From assembly GCF_023074055.1 (NCBI RefSeq), contig NZ_JADPKR010000025.1, positions 1 to 64,000 on the forward strand: 64,000 nt of DNA, given 5' to 3'. Made by a program: the position numbers and the translations under genes. The stretch is from Bradyrhizobium sp. 141. GTDB taxonomy: Bacteria > Pseudomonadota > Alphaproteobacteria > Rhizobiales > Xanthobacteraceae. This document shows, in pieces, positions 56,694 through 64,000 of the stretch. The notes under the pieces are model-generated. The model was not told the origin of the DNA, made no database searches, and saw only the letters and a program-made list of their open reading frames with translations. The first letter of the stretch is position 1. Every line of letters starts with the position of its first letter.

Positions 56694-58004
56694 ATGAGTG
56701 AAGCGATCACGGTTCATCAGCTTCAGGCCAAGCAGCCGTCGCACGTCACGGTCGCCACCGCGAGCCTGATCGGCACGGCCATCGAGTGGTACGACTTCTT
56801 CCTCTACGGCACGGCCGCGGCGCTGATCTTCAACAAGCTGTTCTTTCCGACGTTCGACCCCATGATGGGAACGCTGTTGGCGTTCGCGACCTACGCGCTC
56901 GGCTTCATCGCGCGCCCGCTCGGCGGCGTCGTGTTCGGTCATTACGGCGACAAGATCGGCCGCAAGACCATGCTGTATCTGACGCTGCTGATCATGGGCG
57001 TGGCGACAGCGGCGATCGGATTCCTGCCGACCTACGAGACTGCCGGCATCTGGGCCGCCGTCCTGCTCGTCACCTGCCGCCTGATCCAGGGCTTTGGCCT
57101 CGGCGGCGAATGGGGCGGCGCGGTGTTGATGGCAGTCGAGCACGCACCCGCGGACAAGAAGGGATTCTACGGCAGCTGGCCGCAGCTCGGGGCACCGCTC
57201 GGCCTTGTGCTCGGCACGCTGGTATTCTCGGTGGTGTCGGCGATGCTGACCGATGCGCAGCTCCTTGCGTGGGGCTGGCGCATCCCGTTCCTGTTCTCGA
57301 TCGCGCTGGTGCTGGTCGGCCTGTGGATCCGCTTCACCATCGCGGAATCCCCGGAGTTCCAGAAGGTCAAGGACACCAAGCAGGAAGTGAAGATGCCGAT
57401 CCTCGAGGCCATCAGGATGTATCCCAAGAACATCCTGCTCGCGATGGGCGCGCGCTTCGCCGAAAACGGCTTCTTCTACATCTACGCGACCTTCGTGCTC
57501 GCTTATGCCACGCAATCGCTCGGCATGAACAAGCAGGACATGCTCAACGGCGTGCTGATCGGCGCCGCGATCGAGACCTTCACCATTCCGGCCTTCGGCG
57601 CGCTCTCCGACCGCGTCGGGCGGCGGCCGGTCTACATCTTCGGCGCGGTGTTCTCGGCGTTGATGTCGTTCCCGCTGTTCATGCTGCTGGCGACCAAGAA
57701 CCCGCAATATGCCTGGATCGCGATCGTGCTCGGCCTCGCCATCGGCCACGCCGCGATGTACGGTCCTCAGGCGAGCTTCCTGTCGGAGCTGTTCGGCACC
57801 AAGGTGCGCTATAGCGGCGTCTCGCTCGGCTACAACCTCGCCTCGATCTTCGCCGGCGCGCTGTCGCCGCTGATCGCGACGGGATTGATGACGGCCTACG
57901 CGCCGGCGACCTGGCCGATCTCGCTCTACATGATCGCGCTGGCGCTCATCACCATCGTGTCGGTCTATTTCGCCACGGAAACACGCAAGATAGTTCAGGG
58001 CTGA
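56694..58004 (+). CDS. MFS transporter, metabolite:H+ symporter (MHS) family
   Basis: This 436-residue, 12-helix importer has the MHS opening VATASLIGTAIEWYDFFLYGTAAALIFNKLFF. Motif A reads GHYGDKIGRKTMLYLTLLIMG, and the family loop is RLIQGFGLGGEWGGAVLMAVEHAP. Members (KgtP, ShiA, ProP) take up organic acids, shikimate or osmolytes by proton symport. The start is placed at 56694 after GGGAGGACGCC. It is expressed from the sigma-54 promoter and precedes a CoA-transferase gene, so a carboxylic acid is the likeliest substrate. Confidence 0.94.
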   Translation: MSEAITVHQLQAKQPSHVTVATASLIGTAIEWYDFFLYGTAAALIFNKLFFPTFDPMMGTLLAFATYALGFIARPLGGVVFGHYGDKIGRKTMLYLTLLIMGVATAAIGFLPTYETAGIWAAVLLVTCRLIQGFGLGGEWGGAVLMAVEHAPADKKGFYGSWPQLGAPLGLVLGTLVFSVVSAMLTDAQLLAWGWRIPFLFSIALVLVGLWIRFTIAESPEFQKVKDTKQEVKMPILEAIRMYPKNILLAMGARFAENGFFYIYATFVLAYATQSLGMNKQDMLNGVLIGAAIETFTIPAFGALSDRVGRRPVYIFGAVFSALMSFPLFMLLATKNPQYAWIAIVLGLAIGHAAMYGPQASFLSELFGTKVRYSGVSLGYNLASIFAGALSPLIATGLMTAYAPATWPISLYMIALALITIVSVYFATETRKIVQG

Positions 58005-58033
58005 ATGTCCTGATCATATTGTCCAGCGCGGGG

Positions 58034-58054
58034 AGCAGCTGTTCCGGGGCTGCT
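58034..58054 (+). terminator. Small hairpin between MHS transporter and CoA-transferase genes
   Basis: AGCAGC (58034-58039) and GCTGCT (58049-58054) form a 6-bp stem followed by TCTCG. It is too weak to be a full terminator and may only attenuate. Confidence 0.3.
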
Positions 58055-58113
58055 TCTCGCGATAGGATCAATGCACAACAACGGCATAGGTCGAAGGGAT
58101 CGGGAGGCACGCC

Positions 58114-60135
58114 GTGAGCCATCATCCAGCTCTGCCCTATTTGCGCAATTCCGAGAAAGGCAAGGTCGTCACCGCGGCCGAAGCCGTCATGCTGATCCGT
58201 GACGGCGACACGGTGGCGACCGGCGGCTTCGTCGGCATCGGCTTTGCCGAGGAGATCGCGATCGCGCTGGAGGAGCTTTATCTCTCCAATGAGGGCGATG
58301 CGCCCTATACGCAGGGCAAGCCGCGCAACCTGACGCTGGTCTATGCGGCGGGTCAGGGCGACGGCAAGCAGCGCGGCCTCAATCATTTCGCGCATGAAGG
58401 CCTGGTCCGGCGCGTGATCGGGGGACATTGGGGGCTTGCGCCGAAATTGCAGCAGCTCGCGATCGCGAACCAGATCGAGGCCTATAATCTGCCGCAGGGC
58501 GTCATCACGCATCTGTTCCGCGACATCGCCGCGCACCGGCCCGGCCATGTCACCCGCGTCGGCATCGGCACCTTCGTCGACCCCCGTCAGGGCGGCGGCA
58601 AGCTGAACGCACGCACCACCGAGGACATGGTGGAGCTGATCAAGATCGGCGGCGAAGACTGCCTGCTCTACAAGACGTTTCCGATTCAAGTCGGGATCAT
58701 CCGCGCCACCACAGGCGATCCCGACGGCAACCTCACCATGGAGAAGGAGGCGCTGACGCTGGAGGCGCTCGCCATCGCCATGGCGGCGCATAATTCCGGC
58801 GGCATCGTCATCGCCCAGGTCGAACGCGTGGCCGAGGCCGGCAGCCTCAATCCGCGCCAGGTCAAGATTCCCGGCATCCTCGTCGACTGCGTCGTCGTGG
58901 CCAAGCCCGAGAACCACTGGCAGACCTTCGGCACGCAATACAATCCGGCTTTCTCGAGTGAGATCCGCGTCCGTGCCGCCTCGCTGCCGGTGATGCCGGT
59001 CAGCGAGCGCAAGATCATCGCCCGGCGCGCCGCCCTCGAGCTGAAGGCTAACAGCGTGGTCAATCTCGGCATCGGCATGCCCGAGGGGATTGCGTCCGTG
59101 GCCAATGAGGAGCGGATCATCGACCTGATCACGCTGACGGCGGAGCCCGGCGTGATCGGCGGCATCCCCGCGAGCGGCATCGATTTCGGCGCGGCGATCA
59201 ACACGCAGGCGGTGATCGACCAGCCCTATCAGTTCGACTTCTACGACGGCGGCGGTCTCGATGCGGCCTTTCTCGGGCTCGCCCAGGTCGATCGTGCCGG
59301 CAACCTCAATGTCAGCAAGTTCGGGCCGAAACTCGCAGGTGCCGGCGGCTTCATCAACATCAGCCAGAACGCCAAGGAGGTCATCTTCGTCGGCACCTTC
59401 GGCGCGGGCAAGCAGCGCATCGCGGTGAACGAGAGGAAGCTCGTCATCCTCGACGAAGCCAAGTCACGCAAGTTCGTAGGTAGCGTCGAGCACGTCACCT
59501 TCAGCGGCCCGTTCGCGGCCGCGCGCAAGCAGCGCACGCTTTACGTCACCGAGCGCTGCGTGTTCGAGCTGCGCTCCGACGGGCTCGAGCTCACCGAAGT
59601 CGCGCCCGGCATCGACATCGAGCGCGACATTCTGCGCCTGATGGATTTCAAGCCGCTGATCCCGCGCGATCCCGCCTTGATGGACGCGCGCATCTTCGGC
59701 GAAGGACTGATGGATCTGCGCGAGCGCCTGCTCACCATTCCGCTCGACCAGCGCTTCACGCTGGACGAGCAGCAGAACCTGTTTTTCGTCAATCTCGAGC
59801 GCTATCCGCTGCGCAGCAAGGCCGAGATCGACACCATCGCTGATATCGTCGAGGCCAGGCTCGCTCCGCTCGGCCGCCGGGTCTACGCCATCGTCAATTA
59901 TGACAATTTTTCCATCCTGCCGGAACTGATGGACGATTATTCGGCCATGGTGCGCAGTCTCGTCGATCGCTTCTATTCCGGCGTGTCGCGCTACACCACG
60001 TCGGGCTTCCTGCGCATCAAGCTCGGCGAAGCCCTGGAGAAGCGCGGCGTCGCGCCGCATATTTTCGAAAGCGCTGATGAGGCGCAGTCGGATCGGCGTC
60101 AGGCCGAAGGAGCCGGCAACGCGCGGCTAGCTTAA
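58114..60135 (+). CDS. Acyl-CoA:carboxylate CoA-transferase with C-terminal extension
   Basis: The 673-residue protein starts at GTG 58114, six bases after GGGAGG. It fuses the alpha and beta halves of class I CoA-transferases, as in YdiF/propionate CoA-transferase. The oxyanion region is [21 protein letters not shown]. The catalytic glutamate (Glu344) lies in [18 protein letters not shown] after [11 protein letters not shown]. About 140 extra C-terminal residues (from roughly 530) contain [34 protein letters not shown]. It would activate an imported acid to its CoA ester. Confidence 0.92.
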   Translation: MSHHPALPYLRNSEKGKVVTAAEAVMLIRDGDTVATGGFVGIGFAEEIAIALEELYLSNEGDAPYTQGKPRNLTLVYAAGQGDGKQRGLNHFAHEGLVRRVIGGHWGLAPKLQQLAIANQIEAYNLPQGVITHLFRDIAAHRPGHVTRVGIGTFVDPRQGGGKLNARTTEDMVELIKIGGEDCLLYKTFPIQVGIIRATTGDPDGNLTMEKEALTLEALAIAMAAHNSGGIVIAQVERVAEAGSLNPRQVKIPGILVDCVVVAKPENHWQTFGTQYNPAFSSEIRVRAASLPVMPVSERKIIARRAALELKANSVVNLGIGMPEGIASVANEERIIDLITLTAEPGVIGGIPASGIDFGAAINTQAVIDQPYQFDFYDGGGLDAAFLGLAQVDRAGNLNVSKFGPKLAGAGGFINISQNAKEVIFVGTFGAGKQRIAVNERKLVILDEAKSRKFVGSVEHVTFSGPFAAARKQRTLYVTERCVFELRSDGLELTEVAPGIDIERDILRLMDFKPLIPRDPALMDARIFGEGLMDLRERLLTIPLDQRFTLDEQQNLFFVNLERYPLRSKAEIDTIADIVEARLAPLGRRVYAIVNYDNFSILPELMDDYSAMVRSLVDRFYSGVSRYTTSGFLRIKLGEALEKRGVAPHIFESADEAQSDRRQAEGAGNARLA

Positions 60136-60154
60136 AAATGATGCATGTTCGAAA

Positions 60155-60171
60155 GGCCGAGACGCTCGGCC
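60155..60171 (+). terminator. Hairpin after the CoA-transferase gene
   Basis: GGCCGAG (60155-60161), loop ACG and CTCGGCC (60165-60171) form a perfect GC-rich stem 19 bp after the CoA-transferase stop. GGAAGGTT follows with no U-run, so termination is partial at best. It separates the sigma-54 module from the Liv-type genes. Confidence 0.5.
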
Positions 60172-60247
60172 GGAAGGTTCGATTGCAATGTTCGTAACGT
60201 TGTGCAAATCGCTGTTACCGAGAAACTTTAAATCAGGAGGGACCATC

Positions 60248-61432
60248 GTGCGTCGATCACTCATCTTAACAACAACCATCCTCGCGCTCGCCGCGGGTAC
60301 CTCCGCACGGGCCGACGATCTCAAGGTCGCGCTGATCTACGGCAAGACCGGCCCGCTCGAGGCCTATGCCAAGCAGACCGAAACCGGCCTGAAGATGGGC
60401 TTCGAATACGCCACCAAGGGCACGATGACGCTCGACGGTCGCAAGATCGTCATCATCACCAAGGACGACCAGGGCAAGCCGGACCTTTCGAAGGCCGCGC
60501 TCGCCGAAGCCTATCAGGACGACAAGGCCGACATCGCGATCGGCACGACCTCGTCGGCCGCCGCGCTCGCCATTCTCCCGGTCGCCGAGGAGAACAAGAA
60601 GATCCTGATCGTCGAGCCCGCCGTCGCGGATCAGATTACCGGCGAGAAGTGGAATCGCTACATCTTCCGCACCGGGCGCAACTCCTCGCAGGACGCGATC
60701 TCCAACGCCGTCGCGATCGGCAAGCAGGGCGTCACCGTGGCGACGCTGGCGCAGGATTACGCCTTCGGCCGCGACGGCGTCGCCGCCTTCAAGGAGGCGC
60801 TCGTCAAGACCGGCGCGACGCTCGCTGCCGAAGAATATGCCCCGACCTCGACCACCGACTTCACCGCGGTCGGCCAGCGCCTGTTCGACGCGCTGAAGGA
60901 CAAGCCCGGCCGCAAGGTGATCTGGGTGATCTGGGCCGGCGCCGGCAACCCGCTGGCCAAGCTTCAGGACATGGACCCGAAGCGCTACGGCATCGAGCTC
61001 TCCACCGGCGGCAACATCCTGCCGGCGCTCGCCGCCTATAAGGGCCTGCCCGGCATGGAAGGCGCGACCTATTATTTCTACGAGATCCCGAAGAACCCGG
61101 TGAACGACTGGCTGGTCGCAGAGCACCAGAAGCGCTTCAACGCGCCGCCGGACTTCTTCACCGCGGGCGGTTTTGCCGCCGCGATGTCCGTCGTCGCCGC
61201 CGTCACCAAGGCGAAGTCGACCGACACCGAGAAGCTGATAACGGCGATGGAAGGCCTGGAGTTCGACACGCCAAAGGGCAAGATGGTGTTCCGCAAGGAA
61301 GACCATCAGGCGCTGCAGAGCATGTATCACTTCAAGGTCAAGGTCGATCCGAACGTCGCCTGGGCCGTGCTCGAGCCGGTGCGCGAGCTGAAGATCGAAG
61401 ACATGGACGTTCCCGTCCGCAACAAGCGCTGA
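60248..61432 (+). CDS. Liv-type ABC periplasmic binding protein
   Basis: This 394-residue secreted protein starts at GTG 60248 after AGGAGG. The signal peptide (RRSLILTTTILALAAGTSARAD) is cleaved near ARA-DD. The Peripla_BP_6 fold is seen in LKVALIYGKTGPLEAYAKQTETGLKMGFEYA and ADIAIGTTSSAAALAILPVAEENKKILIVEPAVAD. It is the ligand-binding part of the importer encoded downstream. The ligand is not predictable. Its position behind the CoA-transferase hints at an organic acid or amino-acid-derived compound. Confidence 0.93.
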   Translation: MRRSLILTTTILALAAGTSARADDLKVALIYGKTGPLEAYAKQTETGLKMGFEYATKGTMTLDGRKIVIITKDDQGKPDLSKAALAEAYQDDKADIAIGTTSSAAALAILPVAEENKKILIVEPAVADQITGEKWNRYIFRTGRNSSQDAISNAVAIGKQGVTVATLAQDYAFGRDGVAAFKEALVKTGATLAAEEYAPTSTTDFTAVGQRLFDALKDKPGRKVIWVIWAGAGNPLAKLQDMDPKRYGIELSTGGNILPALAAYKGLPGMEGATYYFYEIPKNPVNDWLVAEHQKRFNAPPDFFTAGGFAAAMSVVAAVTKAKSTDTEKLITAMEGLEFDTPKGKMVFRKEDHQALQSMYHFKVKVDPNVAWAVLEPVRELKIEDMDVPVRNKR

Positions 61433-61440
61433 GTTGCTTA

Positions 61441-61577
61441 CCTCTCCCGCTCTTGTCCGCCGAAGCCTTGGCGAAGGCGGATGCGGGAGAGGCCGGGAGA
61501 GGGCTCTCACCTCTTGGGGAGTCTTCGTCGCGGAGACACCCTCTCCCCAACCCTCCCCCGCAAGCGGGGGAGGGGGC
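61441..61577. repeat. Dispersed palindromic repeat, CTCCCGC...GCGGGAGAGG family, copy 4, with expanded left hairpin
   Basis: It has the same architecture as 44727-44847, including the right hairpin CCCTCCCCCGCAAGCGGGGGAGGG. The loop of the left hairpin is replaced by a second palindrome of about 30 bp (TCCGCCGAAGCC...TTGGCGAAGGCGGA). It separates the binding-protein gene from livG. Confidence 0.9.
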
Positions 61578-61625
61578 GCACCGTGATCGCGGACATAGCT
61601 CCATCTCACACTCACCCGACACACA

Positions 61626-62399
61626 ATGACGCTGACCCTCGAAACTCGCGACCTCACCATCCGCTTCGGCGGCCATGTCGCGGTCAACAACGTCACCTGC
61701 ACGTTCCGTCCGGGCGAGCTCACCGCGATCGTCGGGCCGAACGGCGCCGGCAAGACCACCTATTTCAATTTGATCTCGGGTCAGCTGCGCGCCTCGAACG
61801 GCAGTATCCTGTTCGGCGGCACCGACATCACCCAGCACTCCGCGCCGCTGCGCACCCGCGCGGGCCTCGGGCGCGCCTTCCAGCTCACCAATCTCTTTCC
61901 GAACCTCACCGTGGAAGAGAACGTCCGCCTCGCGGTGCAGGCCGCCAACGGCACCCATTACGACATGCTGCGGCCCTGGACGATACGCCGCGACCTGATC
62001 GCACGCGCGGACGCCATCCTCGATCAGGTCGCGCTCGGCAGCCGCCGCGGCGTCGCCGCGACCGCGCTGTCGCATGGCGATCAGCGCAAGCTCGAAGTCG
62101 CGCTGATGATCGCGCTGGAGCCGAAGGTTTTCATGTTCGACGAGCCGACTGCCGGCATGAGCATCGATGAGGTGCCTGTTGTCCTCAACCTGATCGCGCA
62201 GCTCAAGCAGGACAGGAGCAAGATCATCCTTCTGGTCGAGCACAAGATGGACGTGGTGCGCTCGCTCGCCGACCGCATCATCGTCCTGCATAACGGCCAG
62301 CTTGTTGCGGACGGGCCGCCTGCCGAGGTGATTGCCTCGCCGATCGTGCAGGAAGCCTATCTCGGCGTCGCCCCCAAGAACGCAGAGAGCGTCGCATGA
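61626..62399 (+). CDS. livG: Branched-chain-type ABC transporter ATPase LivG
   Basis: This 257-residue nucleotide-binding protein has Walker A VGPNGAGKTTYFNLISG, the LivG-typical Q-loop and helical region GLGRAFQLTNLFPNLTVEENVRLAVQA, the signature ALSHGDQRKLEVALMIAL, Walker B VFMFDEPTAGMS and H-loop LLVEHKMDVVRSLADRI. It overlaps the next ATPase gene by 4 bp (ATGA). It forms the ATPase heterodimer with LivF. Confidence 0.96.
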   Translation: MTLTLETRDLTIRFGGHVAVNNVTCTFRPGELTAIVGPNGAGKTTYFNLISGQLRASNGSILFGGTDITQHSAPLRTRAGLGRAFQLTNLFPNLTVEENVRLAVQAANGTHYDMLRPWTIRRDLIARADAILDQVALGSRRGVAATALSHGDQRKLEVALMIALEPKVFMFDEPTAGMSIDEVPVVLNLIAQLKQDRSKIILLVEHKMDVVRSLADRIIVLHNGQLVADGPPAEVIASPIVQEAYLGVAPKNAESVA

Positions 62400-63118
62400 C
62401 CGACCTGCTCAAGCTCTCCGGCGTGCACACCCATATCGGCCGCTATCACATCCTTCAGGGCATCGACCTCGCGGTCCCGCAGGGGCAGGTCACGATGCTG
62501 CTCGGCCGCAACGGCGCCGGCAAGACCACGACGCTACGCACCATCATGGGGCTGTGGCGGGCTTCCAGCGGGGAGATCAGCCTCTCCGGCGATCGCATCG
62601 AAAGCCGTACCACGCCCGACATCGCCAGGCTCGGCGTCGGCTACGTGCCGGAGAGCATGGCGGTGTTCTCCGACCTCACGGTGAAGGAGAACCTGGTCCT
62701 CGCCGCGCGCGACGGCCCGCTCGACGACACCCAGCTCGACTGGATTTTCGGCTTCTTCCCGGCGCTGCGGCGGTTCTGGCTGTCGCGTGCGGGAAGTCTC
62801 TCGGGCGGACAAAAACAGATGCTGTCGATCGCCCGCGCCATCATCGAGCCGCGCAAACTCTTGCTGATCGACGAGCCGACCAAGGGCCTCGCGCCCGCCA
62901 TCGTGATGGCGCTGATCGAGTGCCTGAGGGAGATCAAGCGCAAGGGCGCCACCATCCTCCTGGTCGAGCAGAACTTCTTTGCCGCCCGCGAGCTCGGCGA
63001 CAACGTGCTGGTGATGGACAACGGCACCATCGTTCATCGCGGCGAGATGGCGGCGCTCGCCGCCGACGTGCCGCTGCAGGAGCGGCTGCTCGGCCTGAGC
63101 CTGGAGGCACATCAGTGA
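62396..63118 (+). CDS. livF: Branched-chain-type ABC transporter ATPase LivF
   Basis: This 240-residue second ATPase of the Liv-type importer has Walker A LLGRNGAGKTTTLRTIMGLW, Q-loop GVGYVPESMAVFSDLTVKENL, signature SLSGGQKQMLSIARAII, Walker B LLLIDEPTKGLAP and H-loop LLVEQNFFAARELGDNV. PTKGLAP is the LivF-subgroup form of the D-loop. It overlaps livG at its start and livH at its end by 4 bp each, so the three are translationally coupled. Confidence 0.96.
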   Translation: MTDLLKLSGVHTHIGRYHILQGIDLAVPQGQVTMLLGRNGAGKTTTLRTIMGLWRASSGEISLSGDRIESRTTPDIARLGVGYVPESMAVFSDLTVKENLVLAARDGPLDDTQLDWIFGFFPALRRFWLSRAGSLSGGQKQMLSIARAIIEPRKLLLIDEPTKGLAPAIVMALIECLREIKRKGATILLVEQNFFAARELGDNVLVMDNGTIVHRGEMAALAADVPLQERLLGLSLEAHQ

Positions 63119-64000
63119 CTGAACTTGCCGCAAATGATCCCCTGCCGAAGCCGAAGCGCGACATCGCGCCGATCCTGCTGCCGATCGCGCTCGCGCTCCT
63201 CATGATCCCGCTGATTGGATCGACCAGCTCCTGGCTGACGCTGACCGCCGCCAGCCTCGCCATGGGCATGATGATCTTCATCATGGCCTCGGGCCTGACG
63301 CTGGTGTTCGGCCTGATGGACGTGCTCAATTTCGGCCACGGCGCCTTCATCGCCGTCGGCGCTTATGTAGCCACGCTGGTGCTGGCGCCGTTCGCGGCCT
63401 CCATTCAGGCGGATTCGCTGTGGATGAATCTCGCGGTGCTCGCCCCGGCCGCGCTGCTCTCGATGGCGGTGTCGGGCGCGCTCGGCCTCGTCGTCGAGCG
63501 CGTGCTGATCCTGCCGGTCTACGGCCAGCATCTGAAGCAGATCCTGATGACCACCGGCGGCCTGATCGTCGCCGAGCAGACGCTCTATGCGCTGTGGGGG
63601 CCGCAGATCATCCCAATGCCGCTGCCGACCTCGCTGCGCGGCTCCTTCATCCTCGGCGACGTCGCGATCGCGAAATACCGCGTGCTGGCGATGCTGATCG
63701 GCCTGGCCATCTTCATCGCGATCCAGCTCGTGCTCAATCGCAGCAAGCTTGGCCTCTTGATCCGCGCCGGCGTCGAGAACCGCGAGATGGTCGAGGCGCT
63801 CGGCTATCGCATCCGCCGGCTGTTCCTCGGCGTGTTCATGACGGGCTCGGCGCTGGCCGGCCTCGGCGGCGTGATGTGGGCGCTTTATCGCGAGCAGGTG
63901 CACGCCTCCATGAGCGACGACCTCACCGTCTTGATTTTCATCGTCGTCATCATCGGCGGGCTCGGGTCGATCGGCGGCTGTTTCATCGGTGCGATCCTCG
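63115..64000 (+). CDS. livH: Branched-chain-type ABC transporter permease LivH (3' end outside window)
   Basis: The gene starts with GTG 63115 overlapping the livF stop (GTGA) and stays open to the window edge, about 295 residues. The N-terminus TELAANDPLPKPKRDI leads into membrane helices (APILLPIALALLMIPLIG, LAMGMMIFIMASGLTLVFGLMDVLNFGHGAFIAVGAYV). The LNFGHGAF motif is the LivH hallmark. GVENREMVEALGYRIRRLFLGVFMTGSALAGLGGVMWAL is the ATPase-docking loop. The partner livM should follow beyond 64000. Confidence 0.96.
   Translation, partial: MTELAANDPLPKPKRDIAPILLPIALALLMIPLIGSTSSWLTLTAASLAMGMMIFIMASGLTLVFGLMDVLNFGHGAFIAVGAYVATLVLAPFAASIQADSLWMNLAVLAPAALLSMAVSGALGLVVERVLILPVYGQHLKQILMTTGGLIVAEQTLYALWGPQIIPMPLPTSLRGSFILGDVAIAKYRVLAMLIGLAIFIAIQLVLNRSKLGLLIRAGVENREMVEALGYRIRRLFLGVFMTGSALAGLGGVMWALYREQVHASMSDDLTVLIFIVVIIGGLGSIGGCFIGAIL

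Noticed and set aside
58040..58070. Second sigma-54 promoter before the CoA-transferase (GG-N10-GC match)
   Set aside because: Only the GG and GC dinucleotides fit; the -12 region reads TCGC rather than TTGC, and the same bases form a hairpin.
61441..61577. Peptide-like AFAKASADKSG reading on the minus strand
   Set aside because: This is the translation of a palindromic repeat in an antisense frame, with no start context of its own.

Overview
The window is a stretch of high-GC alphaproteobacterial chromosome. It most likely comes from Bradyrhizobium or a close Nitrobacteraceae relative. The indications are gene content (RegSR-type redox two-component pair, intracellular PhaZ, pcaHG, HWE kinase, many Liv-type binding proteins, GlnD near MutS) and several families of short dispersed palindromic repeats of the kind seen in Bradyrhizobium genomes. 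The assignment is from recognition, not from a search. I saw no rRNA, tRNA, transposase, prophage or CRISPR array.

Layout. 1-9345: 3' tail of an unknown gene, ispG with a clear terminator, an EamA exporter, a Fur/Zur regulator, a marR-emrA-emrB efflux operon with a palindromic operator, a kinase-like phosphotransferase and a chemoreceptor. 9589-13281: aromatic-ring catabolism (pcaG, pcaH, a hydroxyquinol-type dioxygenase, a pcaF-type thiolase). 13498-17149: mutS and an unknown membrane protein. 17332-20719: a sulfonate/taurine-type ABC importer with an OsmC protein. 20907-23699: glnD. 23791-29827: a LysR/NTF2-like pair, ogt, a DUF1304 protein, two tandem paralogous amino-acid-type binding proteins without a transporter core, and a DUF1330 protein. 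29997-34925: a class A penicillin-binding protein, a YgjP-type metallopeptidase and phaZ. 35047-39484: a two-gene ABC-2 exporter, a RegS/RegR-like redox two-component system and mmcB. 39667-43041: two convergent GH13 enzymes. 43212-52840: an MBL hydrolase, an HxlR regulator divergent from a small dimeric-barrel-type protein, a PHB-depolymerase-like esterase, a DHA2 exporter, a luciferase-like monooxygenase, a P450, an SDR and an HWE kinase. 53052-54797: a PAS-GGDEF-EAL protein. 55060-64000: a sigma-54 activator, a -24/-12 promoter, an MHS-family transporter, a long CoA-transferase, and a Liv-type importer (binding protein, LivG, LivF, LivH) that runs off the right edge.

Two patterns go beyond the gene list. 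First, palindromic repeats sit at 10 of the 12 convergent gene junctions and no full copy sits at any of the 12 divergent junctions, so they probably act as 3'-end elements. Second, 55060-60135 looks like a self-contained sigma-54 circuit: a PAS/AAA+/Fis activator, a 27-bp near-perfect palindrome directly behind its stop codon, a good -24/-12 promoter, a carboxylate-type transporter and a CoA-transferase with an extra C-terminal domain. This would be a module for sensing, importing and activating an organic acid whose identity the sequence does not reveal.
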